Shown here: piece after piece, positions 51,402-60,671 of the stretch | How the letters are laid out: each line of letters opens with the position of its first letter | How positions within the stretch are numbered: position 1 is the first letter of the stretch | NCBI RefSeq assembly: GCF_037974265.1 | Contig: NZ_CP150233.1 | Span: 3,534,001 to 3,598,000, forward strand | DNA length: 64,000 bases | Reading direction: 5' to 3' | DNA from: Paenibacillus sp. FSL R5-0623 | Lineage (GTDB): Bacteria; Bacillota; Bacilli; Paenibacillales; Paenibacillaceae | The notes under the pieces: generated by a model | The model's database searches: none | The model's input: the letters and a program-made list of their open reading frames with translations, nothing else | What the model was told of the DNA's origin: nothing | Position numbers and translations under genes: made by a program

Positions 51402-52349
51402 ATGCAAGCAAAATTGGCAGCGGACGCCATTCCCATCTCCAAAAAGCGAAAGACATGGATAAGGACGATACAAAAGCACAAAGTGATGTATGCTCTCTTA
51501 TTACCAGCTTTAATTTACTTTGCGGTATTCAAATACATTCCTATGGCGGGAATCATGATTGCTTTCAAAAACTACAACCTGGCTCTGGGTCTATGGGATA
51601 GCCCATGGGTGGGATTCAAAAATTTTACGGATTTTATGAACGGCGTTTATTTCTGGGACATCATGAAAAATACGATTGTTATATCGCTTTATAAGCTATT
51701 GTTCGGTTTCTCCGCGCCCATCGTACTTGCTTTACTCCTCAATGAAGTGTATAGCCAATGGTTTAAGAAAATCGTACAGACCATCACTTATTTGCCTCAT
51801 TTTCTATCATGGGTCATCGTGTATGGAATTATGGTAGCCTTACTAGCCCCAGGCGATGGTCTCTTTAACATGATTTTGAAGGATTTTGGTGTTGAACCCA
51901 TCTCGTTTCTGACCGAGCCTGCCTGGGGCAGAATGCTGATCATCTTATCTGAAGTATGGAAGGATATTGGATGGGGGGCGATTTTGTACCTTGCCGCCTT
52001 GGCAGGAATCGATCCAAGCTTGTATGAAGCGGCTCGAATGGATGGTGCATCCAAATGGAGACAGCTCTGGCACATCACGTTACCTGGTATTCGAGGAGTC
52101 ATTATTCTGATGCTGATTCTTAAATTAAGCCATATCCTGGATGCGGGTTTTGACCAAATATTCATGTTTGCCAACACCTTTAACCAGGAGAAGATCGATA
52201 TTATCGACACATGGGTATACCGGGAAGGGTTGGAGCGTCTTAAGATTGGCTTGGCTACTGCTGTAGGATTGTTTAAAGCTGTCATCGGATTTGCTTTAGT
52301 GTTGGCAGCGAATAAGCTCGCCAAAAAATTCGATGGTCAAATCTGGTGA
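51402..52349 (+). CDS. Sugar ABC transporter permease, LplB type (second locus)
   Basis: This 315-residue membrane permease has six predicted helices. LplB hallmarks are FKYIPMAGIMIAFKNYNLAL, TYLPHFLSWVIVYGI and the EAA loop YEAARMDGASKWRQLWHITL. ATG 51402 is preferred, with GAGG 7 nt upstream; an earlier in-frame codon at 51363 adds 13 polar residues without a binding site. It begins the second carbohydrate locus, with the regulatory element directly upstream. The partner permease follows after 13 bp. No ATPase gene is nearby. Confidence 0.92.
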   Translation: MQAKLAADAIPISKKRKTWIRTIQKHKVMYALLLPALIYFAVFKYIPMAGIMIAFKNYNLALGLWDSPWVGFKNFTDFMNGVYFWDIMKNTIVISLYKLLFGFSAPIVLALLLNEVYSQWFKKIVQTITYLPHFLSWVIVYGIMVALLAPGDGLFNMILKDFGVEPISFLTEPAWGRMLIILSEVWKDIGWGAILYLAALAGIDPSLYEAARMDGASKWRQLWHITLPGIRGVIILMLILKLSHILDAGFDQIFMFANTFNQEKIDIIDTWVYREGLERLKIGLATAVGLFKAVIGFALVLAANKLAKKFDGQIW

Positions 52350-52362
52350 GGTGGTCTTTAGA

Positions 52363-53232
52363 ATGATCCATATGACAATCGGGGAAAAAGTCTGGCAAAC
52401 CGTCGTTTATGTAATTCTTATTTTTTTATCCCTACTGTGCGTGCTGCCCTTCCTATATGTGGTTGCTGTTTCCGTAACACCAGAATCGGAAGTATTAAGA
52501 AGAGGGATTGTGATTATACCAGAGTCCTTTACCTTTCTGGCCTATAAAGAAGTATTCATTTCTCATGGGATCTGGCAGGCGTATAAAATTACGTTGTTCC
52601 GAACGATTGTAGGGACTGCGTTAAATGTATTTTTTACAGTAATCGCGGCATACCCGTTATCCAAAAAATATTTACCCGGAAGAAGTCCGTTTTTACTCTT
52701 CATTGTGTTTACCATGATGTTCAGTGGGGGGTTAATTCCGACTTATCTATTAATTCGTTCCTTGGGATTGTTAAATAGTCCGTGGGTATTGATTATTCCA
52801 AATCTCATTAGTGCATTTAATCTGGTAATTATCAAAGGCTTTTTTGAGCAATTACCTGGTGAAATCGAGGAATCAGCGAGGGTAGACGGTGCCAGTGAAC
52901 TTCAGACGTTATGGAGGATCATTTTACCCCTGTCCTTACCTGTCCTTTCCACCATTTCTTTATTTTACGCAGTCGGGCATTGGAACAGTTATTTTGATGC
53001 CATTGTATATATCAATGATTCCAACTACATGCCACTTCAAGTTATTTTGCGCAACATCCTGCTTAACGTTGCAACTCAAAGCGCTGATTCGCTCGCCAAT
53101 TCCGGGGCTGTCAGTACGTTCGCTGTGCAGATGGCTACAGTTGTTGTAACTACAGTCCCGATATTGATCGTTTATCCATTTTTGCAAAAGCATTTTACCA
53201 AAGGTGTACTCCTGGGATCCGTTAAAGGTTAA
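52363..53232 (+). CDS. Sugar ABC transporter permease, LplC/YtcP type (second locus)
   Basis: This 289-residue permease is the partner of the LplB-type protein upstream. Typical stretches are FTMMFSGGLIPTYLLIRSLG, the EAA loop EESARVDGASELQTLWRIIL and the ending YPFLQKHFTKGVLLGSVKG. ATG 52363 has GAGGTGG 8 nt upstream. An earlier in-frame ATG at 52333 overlaps the first permease and lacks a site. The binding lipoprotein gene follows 65 bp later without a terminator, so the three transporter genes are probably one transcript. Confidence 0.92.
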   Translation: MIHMTIGEKVWQTVVYVILIFLSLLCVLPFLYVVAVSVTPESEVLRRGIVIIPESFTFLAYKEVFISHGIWQAYKITLFRTIVGTALNVFFTVIAAYPLSKKYLPGRSPFLLFIVFTMMFSGGLIPTYLLIRSLGLLNSPWVLIIPNLISAFNLVIIKGFFEQLPGEIEESARVDGASELQTLWRIILPLSLPVLSTISLFYAVGHWNSYFDAIVYINDSNYMPLQVILRNILLNVATQSADSLANSGAVSTFAVQMATVVVTTVPILIVYPFLQKHFTKGVLLGSVKG

Positions 53233-53297
53233 AAAGTGTTCCAACCTAACTTATTACGGGGAAACCGTGATAATATACAAGCAAAGGAGAGGTCAAT

Positions 53298-54884
53298 ATG
53301 CAGCGTAAAAAGATTTCATTTGTTATTCTGTCGGCAATCTTAGGACTTGGAACGCTATTGTCAGGGTGTGGGGGAAATGAAGAAATTACATCGACAACTT
53401 CGGGTAATTCGCAAGGCCAGTCTGGCCAGTTTGCAACCAAAATGAAAATCTCAATGTTTAACCAAGGCACTTTTAATGCTGCTGCTCCGGTACCTCCACG
53501 TGAAGAAGATATTCAACGCCAAATGTTGGAAGAAGAGATGAACATCGACTTGGATATGATGATTCCTCAAGCGGGTCAAGCAACAACCAAACTGAATACA
53601 CTCATTGCAGGCGGGGATATTCCAGACCTGATCTTTTTAAAGAGCCGTGCTGATCTTGCGCAATATTACGACCAAGGTGTTCTTGCGGATTTGACACCGT
53701 ATATGGACCAATTCCCTGAACTACAGAAACGGTTTGGCACCGACTCGTGGGAGGCGATGTCCTATCAAGGGAAGACCATTGGAGTTCCGGGCTATGATAA
53801 TGTAAACGGTATCAGTCGAAGCTTCTTCATCCGTAATGATTGGCTGAAAAAGCTGAATATGGAGGTACCAACGACACCTGATGAGCTGTTCGAAGTTATG
53901 AAAGCCTTTACAGAGAAAGATCCGGACGGAAATGGTAAAAACGATACGTACGGATTCATCGGTGGTATGAATAAAGAAGGCAATCTGCAAACCTACGGCT
54001 TTGATAGCTTGATGTGGATGTTTGGCGTCAATCCTCCTTCGGCCGTTGAGATAAAAGATAATGAACCGGTATTTCTGTTTATCGATCCCAAAATGAAAGA
54101 GGCGCTTGCTTACATTAATAAAATGATGGCAGCCAAGGTGGTTGACCCGGACTGGGTGACGATGAATTCGCCTGATCTGTTGGACCAAAAGATGTTTAAG
54201 GGTAGAGTTGGCTTCATGATCAGAGATGCTCGCAGACTGGAGCCGGATTATCAACAGAAAATGAAAGAAATTAGTGGAGAGGTGCCGGAATGGATCGTTA
54301 TTCCTCCGATGAAAGGTCCTTACGGTGATCAAATTGTAGAGAGAAAATCATTCCAGGGTAATTCATGGGCCATATCCGCAAAAGCGGACGAGGACAAAAT
54401 CATTCGGATCTTGTCCATGCTAAATTATCTCTTTACGGATGAAGAAGCCTATCCGAACTTTGCATACGGAATCAAAGGCATCCATTGGGATGTCGTAGAG
54501 GGCAAGATCAAAAATAAAACCTCCGAGTTATCAAAGGAAATGAAAGAAAAATACCTGTGGGTTGATCATTATAGAATGCCACGCCGTGGTGATGATGCAG
54601 AGTACTTCAGCTTCCAGAATCCGAAGACAGCGGAAGCTTTCAAGGACAATCAGCAATATGTGGGGCCAACGCTGCCCGGAAATTTATTGACCCCTGACCC
54701 CAGCGATACCTTGGATGCTGACCGCACACGTTTCATTAATGAAAGCTTGGTTAAATTTATGACAGGTAAAGAGCCTCTTTCCAACTGGGACAATTTCCTA
54801 CAGACGCTGGATACCAAGTTTGACATGCAGAAATATAAGGAAACCGCAATCCAGCAATTTAAAGAAGCCGGCCTAATCAAGTAA
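53298..54884 (+). CDS. Extracellular solute-binding lipoprotein (LplA type, second locus)
   Basis: This 528-residue lipoprotein has its acylated Cys at 24 (LSGC). It captures the oligosaccharide for the two permeases just upstream. Family landmarks are TEKDPDGNGKNDTYGFIGGM (the conserved Asp/Asn-rich loop), GGDIPDLIFLKSRADLAQYY near the N-terminus, and a conserved C-terminal WDNFLQTLDTKFDMQKY. AAGGAGAGG precedes the ATG. A hairpin terminator at 54892 separates it partly from the two-component genes. The ligand is unknown. Confidence 0.92.
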   Translation: MQRKKISFVILSAILGLGTLLSGCGGNEEITSTTSGNSQGQSGQFATKMKISMFNQGTFNAAAPVPPREEDIQRQMLEEEMNIDLDMMIPQAGQATTKLNTLIAGGDIPDLIFLKSRADLAQYYDQGVLADLTPYMDQFPELQKRFGTDSWEAMSYQGKTIGVPGYDNVNGISRSFFIRNDWLKKLNMEVPTTPDELFEVMKAFTEKDPDGNGKNDTYGFIGGMNKEGNLQTYGFDSLMWMFGVNPPSAVEIKDNEPVFLFIDPKMKEALAYINKMMAAKVVDPDWVTMNSPDLLDQKMFKGRVGFMIRDARRLEPDYQQKMKEISGEVPEWIVIPPMKGPYGDQIVERKSFQGNSWAISAKADEDKIIRILSMLNYLFTDEEAYPNFAYGIKGIHWDVVEGKIKNKTSELSKEMKEKYLWVDHYRMPRRGDDAEYFSFQNPKTAEAFKDNQQYVGPTLPGNLLTPDPSDTLDADRTRFINESLVKFMTGKEPLSNWDNFLQTLDTKFDMQKYKETAIQQFKEAGLIK

Positions 54885-54891
54885 AATAAAC

Positions 54892-54927
54892 GAAGAGAGA
54901 GTGGCTATTCGTAGCCCCTCTCTTTAT
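54892..54927 (+). terminator. Terminator after the binding-lipoprotein gene
   Basis: AAGAGAGAGTGGCTA and TAGCCCCTCTCTTT form an imperfect stem around TTCG, followed by a short T-rich run. It may reduce, rather than stop, transcription into the kinase gene. Confidence 0.65.
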
Positions 54928-54976
54928 TAGCATATGCTATTCTTAGTTTAAAACGGAACTAAAAGGAAGATGATGA

Positions 54977-56716
54977 ATGCGAAGAAGAATCAGCTTGCCT
55001 TTAAAATTATTTTTTATCGTATTTGCCTTTGTATTAGGCTGCATCATCTTGATAAGCCAATTGTCTTATCGCTATGTGCAAAAGGAAATAAGAACCAATG
55101 ACATTTTTTACACCAATCAAATACTAGACAAGGTTGACCAGTATTTTACCGTTAATTTTTCCTCCTTCCAGACGATTCTCTTCTCAGTTGAAACATCAGT
55201 GAAAGCCAACATTAACAATACCGAAGTGATTAAAAAGCAATTAAGGGAGCTGTATGAACTCAACAGTATCTATGTCAGTAATATTTATTTGATCAAAAGC
55301 GATTTATCCATTCTGGGTGGAAGTACACCTACTCGAATATTTGATGAACCTTTATCTGAAAGAGCACCTTTATTTGATGCGGCTGACAAGAATAGAAGGA
55401 CTACCTTTGTTAGTGAACCTTACAAATCGAAGTATTCCGGCTGGACCGTTACGATGGTTCGATATCTGAACGGTGCTCCGTTTCCTATGGCCATTGCGGT
55501 TGATTTGGATCTAAATGCCATTGAAGAAACCTTGTTTAAGATTAATAAACAGGAACAAATGAATCTCGCTCTGATCACTGCGTCAGGTAAGATCATTGCC
55601 GGATTTTCTGAAAATAAAGGACCTCTGAATATTCAAGATCATTCTTTTTCGATCGGAGAGACGTCAGCGGAAGAAATTCTGGATACAGCAGAAACAAACC
55701 TTCAACTGTATACCAAGGATTATACTCCGGTCTCCCTTTTGAAAAAACCAACGGAGAAATTCAACTGGACCATCATCTCGATCAACGATGAATCACGCTT
55801 AAAAGCGGCGTTGTCCAGATTGGAAACCTATTACCTCGAGCTTCTCGCTGCAGGTTTTATTTTAAGTTTGTTCATTTCTTTTTTGGTTGCCAAATATATA
55901 AGAAAACCACTTTATACGCTCAAAACAAAAATGAAGCAGGTGGAACAAGGCATCCTCACAACGACTATAACAATTAATCGAAACGATGAGTTTGGCGATC
56001 TTTCACGGGCATTCGATCGTATGCTTCAGCAGATTGTTGAACTTATTCGCCGAGCCGAGCTTCATAATGAACTTGAGCGGAAGCTGGAAATTCAGGTGTT
56101 ACAGTCTCAAATAAACCCACATTTTCTGTATAACACGCTTGGTTCGATCAGCAATGTGATACGTCTCGGACAAATAGAGAAAGTCGATGTGGTAATCGGG
56201 TCGCTCATTTCTTTATTGGAATACGGGATAGACGATGCTTCTGAGAAGGTTTCCCTACGCCAGGAATTACGCAATGTAGCGGACTATATCGAGATCCAGA
56301 ACATTCGGTATAACCGAAACTTCAATTTGATTGAAAATATCGAAGCAGGGTTAATGGATTTTCCGGTTTTCCGAATGTTGTTGCAGCCCCTTGTGGAGAA
56401 TAGTATCTTCCATGGTTATAACGGAGGCGAGATTGAGGGACCTATTACGATTCATGCGTACAGGGAAGACGGTATCGTGATCATAGAAGTTGTTGACCAA
56501 GGTGAGGGAATTCCGGCCGACAAATTAAAGCATATTTTAATCTCAGAACCGAGTGAAGAGGAAGTAAAAAGAAAAAGGATCGGAATGAATAATATTCATG
56601 GTCGAATAAGACTTCACTACGGAGATCAATTCGGACTAGAGATCATCAGCATACCTAAGGAAATAACCCGCATACGCGCATTATTCCCGGCAGAATTGCA
56701 AAAAGGAGATGCATAA
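54977..56716 (+). CDS. Sensor histidine kinase (YesM family, second locus)
   Basis: This 579-residue membrane kinase has transmembrane segments near 10-30 and 290-312 enclosing an extracellular sensor of about 260 residues. A HAMP linker (TLKTKMKQVEQGILTTTITI region) follows, then the His-kinase domain with His in LQSQINPHFLYNTLGSISNV and the ATP site in LLQPLVENSIFHGYNGG and VDQGEGIPADKL. The response regulator starts within the stop codon (TAATG, 1-nt overlap), so the two are tightly coupled. It probably senses the substrate handled by this locus. Confidence 0.93.
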   Translation: MRRRISLPLKLFFIVFAFVLGCIILISQLSYRYVQKEIRTNDIFYTNQILDKVDQYFTVNFSSFQTILFSVETSVKANINNTEVIKKQLRELYELNSIYVSNIYLIKSDLSILGGSTPTRIFDEPLSERAPLFDAADKNRRTTFVSEPYKSKYSGWTVTMVRYLNGAPFPMAIAVDLDLNAIEETLFKINKQEQMNLALITASGKIIAGFSENKGPLNIQDHSFSIGETSAEEILDTAETNLQLYTKDYTPVSLLKKPTEKFNWTIISINDESRLKAALSRLETYYLELLAAGFILSLFISFLVAKYIRKPLYTLKTKMKQVEQGILTTTITINRNDEFGDLSRAFDRMLQQIVELIRRAELHNELERKLEIQVLQSQINPHFLYNTLGSISNVIRLGQIEKVDVVIGSLISLLEYGIDDASEKVSLRQELRNVADYIEIQNIRYNRNFNLIENIEAGLMDFPVFRMLLQPLVENSIFHGYNGGEIEGPITIHAYREDGIVIIEVVDQGEGIPADKLKHILISEPSEEEVKRKRIGMNNIHGRIRLHYGDQFGLEIISIPKEITRIRALFPAELQKGDA

Positions 56717-58326
56717 TGGGGAAAGAGTATACCTGCTTCATTGTTGACGATGAAGACCTGATCATTCAACGATTGGAATTGTTTTTCAGTGAGCTCTCTC
56801 ATAGGGATAGACGATTTGTTCTGGTAGGAAAAGCGAATAATGGGCTGAATGGGATCGAGGAGATCATCAAACTTAAGCCGGATATCGTCATATCCGATAT
56901 TGTCATGCCGCGAATGGACGGAATCTCCATGATTGAGCAGCTCAAGCCGGAGCTCCCCCATACCCAGTACATACTTCTGACCGCTTATTCATCCTTCGAA
57001 TACGCCCAGCGAGCCATTCAAGCCAACGTATTGGAGTACATTGTAAAGGTTCCGCTAAGGGAAGCCGATCTAAATCGAGCGTTGGATAAGGCAGCTGGAA
57101 TTTTAAATGAGTTTGAGAAAAAAGAAGCGGAATTTCATTCGTTAAACGTATCCGTACTTGAAAATAAATATAGAGTCCGTAAGCAATTTTTTAACGAACT
57201 GATCCGAGGTGAAATTCCTTCTCATCGGGCATCGGATTTTGCCAATCGCATGCAGTTTCATTTCTTTCAAGCCAACTATTGCTGCTTCATCGTTGAGATG
57301 AATACGTATGAAAGTTTCCGAAACGAATACGCGGCCGCAGATCAAAACATCTTGAAATATGCGATTACAAATATCATCGAAGAAACGGTGATGAGTGGTG
57401 GCAGCGGTGTAGCTGCGGATCTGTCTGATAATCGTTTTATTGGCTTTTTATCCTGGGAAAATAACCGCAGTGATATGGAAACGGAATACGCTTGCCTATC
57501 CTTGGGAGGGCAGATCATCTCTCATTTGCATCAATATTTGAATCAAAGGGTATCTATCGCTTTTGGAGGTCCACACCGAGGCTGGGAATCGATCAAACAG
57601 GCGTACACGGAAGCTACAAATGTGAGTGAGGATTTCTATTATCATACCGAGAAAGTCGTAAAGACACCGATGCATCGGTTCCAATACCATAATGACAAAA
57701 AAGCAGATTTTCAGCAGAAGCTGACTGATTTTCTTATACGGCTGAAGACGAAGATTTCCAGGGAAGAGCTGGACAATGCACTTGCCGATCTGTCGCAATT
57801 TGTTACGGACCATAAAATCCACAAGTCCATCATGACGCCAATGATTAGAGACTTGTACAGAGACATTACCGTGAAATTTAAATCGGGGAATAAGATGGCC
57901 ACGGAAGTTCCAGACTTCCCCATGGAATTTATGGCTTTTCAGGAGCAGCTCGCCTATATTGGTGACTTCACATTCGAATACGTGCACGCGGGCCAACTGT
58001 TACATCGTGCAGAAATCATGAGTGCTATGCATTATATAGAGAAAAACCTGAAACAGCGCTTAACGCTGGAAGCAATTGCGGAGGAAGTGAATCTAGCGCC
58101 ATCATATTTTAGCAGCTTATTCAAAAAAACAATGAACGAAGGCGTGATCAGTTACATCAATCGTAAAAAAATCAACCTCGCTCTCGAGCTGTTAAATGTG
58201 AAGGATTATTCTTTGTTGGAATTGTGCGAGGAAGTAGGTATCGTCAATGAAGGGTACTTTTGCAAACTTTTTAAAGAATATACGGGGGATACACCTAAGC
58301 AATATCGGATAAAAATGACACGGTAG
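56716..58326 (+). CDS. AraC-type response regulator (YesN family, second locus)
   Basis: This 536-residue regulator has an N-terminal receiver with acidic residues in FIVDDED and Asp61 in DIVISDIVMPRMDG. The switch Lys is in EYIVKVPLREADL, where the usual LLKP reads IVKV. A middle domain follows, then two C-terminal AraC helix-turn-helix motifs (LTLEAIAEEVNLAPSYFSSL, LCEEVGIVNEGYFCKLFKEY, TGDTPKQYR). It is the likely activator acting at the 39-bp elements upstream of the first permease and of the exported golvesin-like protein. The oxidoreductase gene begins 111 bp downstream. Confidence 0.93.
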   Translation: MGKEYTCFIVDDEDLIIQRLELFFSELSHRDRRFVLVGKANNGLNGIEEIIKLKPDIVISDIVMPRMDGISMIEQLKPELPHTQYILLTAYSSFEYAQRAIQANVLEYIVKVPLREADLNRALDKAAGILNEFEKKEAEFHSLNVSVLENKYRVRKQFFNELIRGEIPSHRASDFANRMQFHFFQANYCCFIVEMNTYESFRNEYAAADQNILKYAITNIIEETVMSGGSGVAADLSDNRFIGFLSWENNRSDMETEYACLSLGGQIISHLHQYLNQRVSIAFGGPHRGWESIKQAYTEATNVSEDFYYHTEKVVKTPMHRFQYHNDKKADFQQKLTDFLIRLKTKISREELDNALADLSQFVTDHKIHKSIMTPMIRDLYRDITVKFKSGNKMATEVPDFPMEFMAFQEQLAYIGDFTFEYVHAGQLLHRAEIMSAMHYIEKNLKQRLTLEAIAEEVNLAPSYFSSLFKKTMNEGVISYINRKKINLALELLNVKDYSLLELCEEVGIVNEGYFCKLFKEYTGDTPKQYRIKMTR

Positions 58327-58437
58327 AAATCCTAATAAGGATGCAAAAAATGTATGATTTTTTCGCGAAATCCTGTAAAAAAAAAGGGGGCAAAACCATT
58401 ACCATGATAGGAGCATCTAATCATGGAGGTTATCAAA

Positions 58438-60654
58438 ATGGAACTTATGAAAGCAGATGTAACCGTCATAGGCGGAGGAATTGCCGGGATCTGTGCTGCC
58501 ATTGCTGCCGCACGCCAAGGGCTGCAGGTTTCACTTATCAATGATCGGCCGGTTCTTGGGGGAAATGCGAGCAGCGAGGTCAGAGTTCATATCAACGGGT
58601 CGGCATATCTCGGAAACAGTCCATCCTATTATGCTCGCGAAGGCGGGTTGGTGGAAGAACTCAAACTGAAGATCTTTCATTATAATCCGTTATATAACAA
58701 AAAACTTATGCTTTCGCTTTCGGATACGGTGTTATTGGACATGGTTTATGATGAGCCCAACATTTCTCTATTTCTGAATACATGTGTGCATGAAACGGGC
58801 ATGGAGAACGGCAGAATCCAATGGGTGGAGGGCCTTCAATTGGCTTCCGAGAGAAAATTTCGTTTTGAAAGCCCAACCTATATTGATTGCTCCGGTGATG
58901 GAATTGTTGGATACCAAGCAGGTGCTCACTTCCGATGGGGAAGAGAGGCGAAGCATGAATACCAGGAGGAGCTCGCTCCAGAAGTGGCGGATCATTACAC
59001 GATGGGCGATACGATTCTGTTTCAAGCCCGTGACGTAAACTATTCCGTTCCTTACAAAAGGCCTGGCTTTGCGTATGATATTACGAAGCTGGAGTTTTTT
59101 GATAGTATCAGAAAAGGATTAAACCATCGGTCTTTTCCAAGGAAAATTAACGGACTTGGCGGATTGTGGTGGCTGGAATACGGCGGACATATGGATATTA
59201 TCAAGAATAATGAAGACATTGCATTGGAACTACGGAAATTGGTGTACGGGATATGGGATTATATCAAAAATAGCGGTGAGTTTGATGATGTAGATAATCT
59301 CATCCTGGATTATGTATGCCCCATTCCGGGAAAACGGGAATCGAGACGTTTTATAGGGGAGCACATGCTGTCTCAGAACGATCTTACGAAAAAGACTCAT
59401 TTCGAAGATGCGGTATCCGTCGGAGGCTGGTATATGGATCTGCATGCAAATAAAGGCATCTACGATGACGGACCGGCTACAGCGTGGAATTTTGTGCCGG
59501 GATTATACAATATCCCTTTCCGCAGCTTGTTTTCACGTAATATTCCTAATCTTATGTTCGCTGGCCGCAATATAAGCGCTACCCATGTCGCTTTTGGATC
59601 TACAAGGGTAATGGCAACCTGTGGTTGTATGGGGCAGGCGGTAGGAACAGCTGCTGCGTTATGCTCAAAATACGAGACAGACCCCGCGGCTATCGTCAAT
59701 GCCCATATGGGCGAGCTTCAAGCACAACTGCTTCGAGACGGGCAGACGATTGTAGGCATCCAAGAGCCGTTAGACCCTTATTTTGCTGACGGATTAACGA
59801 TACGTGCCTCGTCTCAGCGAAGCTATGAACAACTTCATCCAACCGAAGAGATCTCCTTGGAAAAAGCGTTATGTTTGGTCTTGCCGATTAAGACATCCAT
59901 GGCAGAAAGCGTGCAGATCAAAATCAAAAATAGTTCCGAGCATTCGGAAACGTTACATGTGAAGCTGTTTGGCGGGGATCGAAAGGAAAACTATATTCCC
60001 ACCAGCGAGCTGAAAGGCTACAACCTAGTGATTTCAGCAGGTCAGGATGACTGGATTACACTGGACCTCAGCTGCAAGAAGCCAGCAGACGACAAAATCT
60101 ACATCGTATTGGAAGGTACGGCGGGCCTTACTGTACACAGCAATGAAGAGAGAATGACTGGAGCGCTGAGCTTCCTTTATAGACCGGAAGAGCCATCCAG
60201 GCTAAAGAAGCTTAATAAGAGCATTTGCTTCAAGGATCTGATTCCATCCCAGGATATGTATAACCCTGCGAATGTCCTCAACGGCTTCTCTAGACCTTAT
60301 GGTCTGCCGAACGGCTGGATTTCTGAACGTACAGAAGGACAGGAATGGTTGGAATTTGGTTTTGGAAGCCCCAAAAATCTGGATGAAATCCATCTTGTTT
60401 TCAATTCGCAGCTTAATTTGGAGCATTTCGACGATCCAATCGAGCCACTGATCCAAGATTATGATGTGACCCTAACGTTAGAGGACGGAACCGAGAGTGA
60501 AATTAAAGTCCGCGGGAATTATCTTTCGTTGAACAAACATCAGGTGCATGCACAAGGTGTAATCCAAATCCGGTTTGATTTTTGTGCAACGTATGGTTCG
60601 CCTTATTATGAAGTGTTTGCTGTAAAATTTTTTGCTCCTAAAAACACTAAGTGA
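58438..60654 (+). CDS. FAD-dependent oxidoreductase with C-terminal beta domain
   Basis: This 738-residue protein has an N-terminal FAD-binding Rossmann motif (DVTVIGGGIAGICAAIAAAR, near residue 7-26), then GGNASSEVRVH, and conserved blocks DCSGDGIVGYQAGAHFRWGR and FAGRNISATHVAFGSTRVMA typical of the FAD_oxidored family. Members of this family in carbohydrate loci are often mislabelled xanthan lyases. The last 150 or so residues form a separate beta-rich domain, possibly carbohydrate-binding. There is no signal peptide, so it acts in the cytoplasm. ATG 58438 is chosen with GGAGG 8 nt upstream; ATG 58423 lies before that site. The reaction is unknown. Confidence 0.85.
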   Translation: MELMKADVTVIGGGIAGICAAIAAARQGLQVSLINDRPVLGGNASSEVRVHINGSAYLGNSPSYYAREGGLVEELKLKIFHYNPLYNKKLMLSLSDTVLLDMVYDEPNISLFLNTCVHETGMENGRIQWVEGLQLASERKFRFESPTYIDCSGDGIVGYQAGAHFRWGREAKHEYQEELAPEVADHYTMGDTILFQARDVNYSVPYKRPGFAYDITKLEFFDSIRKGLNHRSFPRKINGLGGLWWLEYGGHMDIIKNNEDIALELRKLVYGIWDYIKNSGEFDDVDNLILDYVCPIPGKRESRRFIGEHMLSQNDLTKKTHFEDAVSVGGWYMDLHANKGIYDDGPATAWNFVPGLYNIPFRSLFSRNIPNLMFAGRNISATHVAFGSTRVMATCGCMGQAVGTAAALCSKYETDPAAIVNAHMGELQAQLLRDGQTIVGIQEPLDPYFADGLTIRASSQRSYEQLHPTEEISLEKALCLVLPIKTSMAESVQIKIKNSSEHSETLHVKLFGGDRKENYIPTSELKGYNLVISAGQDDWITLDLSCKKPADDKIYIVLEGTAGLTVHSNEERMTGALSFLYRPEEPSRLKKLNKSICFKDLIPSQDMYNPANVLNGFSRPYGLPNGWISERTEGQEWLEFGFGSPKNLDEIHLVFNSQLNLEHFDDPIEPLIQDYDVTLTLEDGTESEIKVRGNYLSLNKHQVHAQGVIQIRFDFCATYGSPYYEVFAVKFFAPKNTK

Positions 60655-60671
60655 GGGCGGGTGAAGTCGAG

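Noticed and set aside
53721..54332. Minus-strand frame of 203 codons inside the second binding-lipoprotein gene
   Set aside because: Despite its length it is opposite a gene with clear family motifs and is His/Phe-rich like reverse translations of coding DNA.
58438..60654. Xanthan lyase
   Set aside because: This label is common for such proteins, but the sequence shows an FAD-binding Rossmann motif and no polysaccharide lyase fold.
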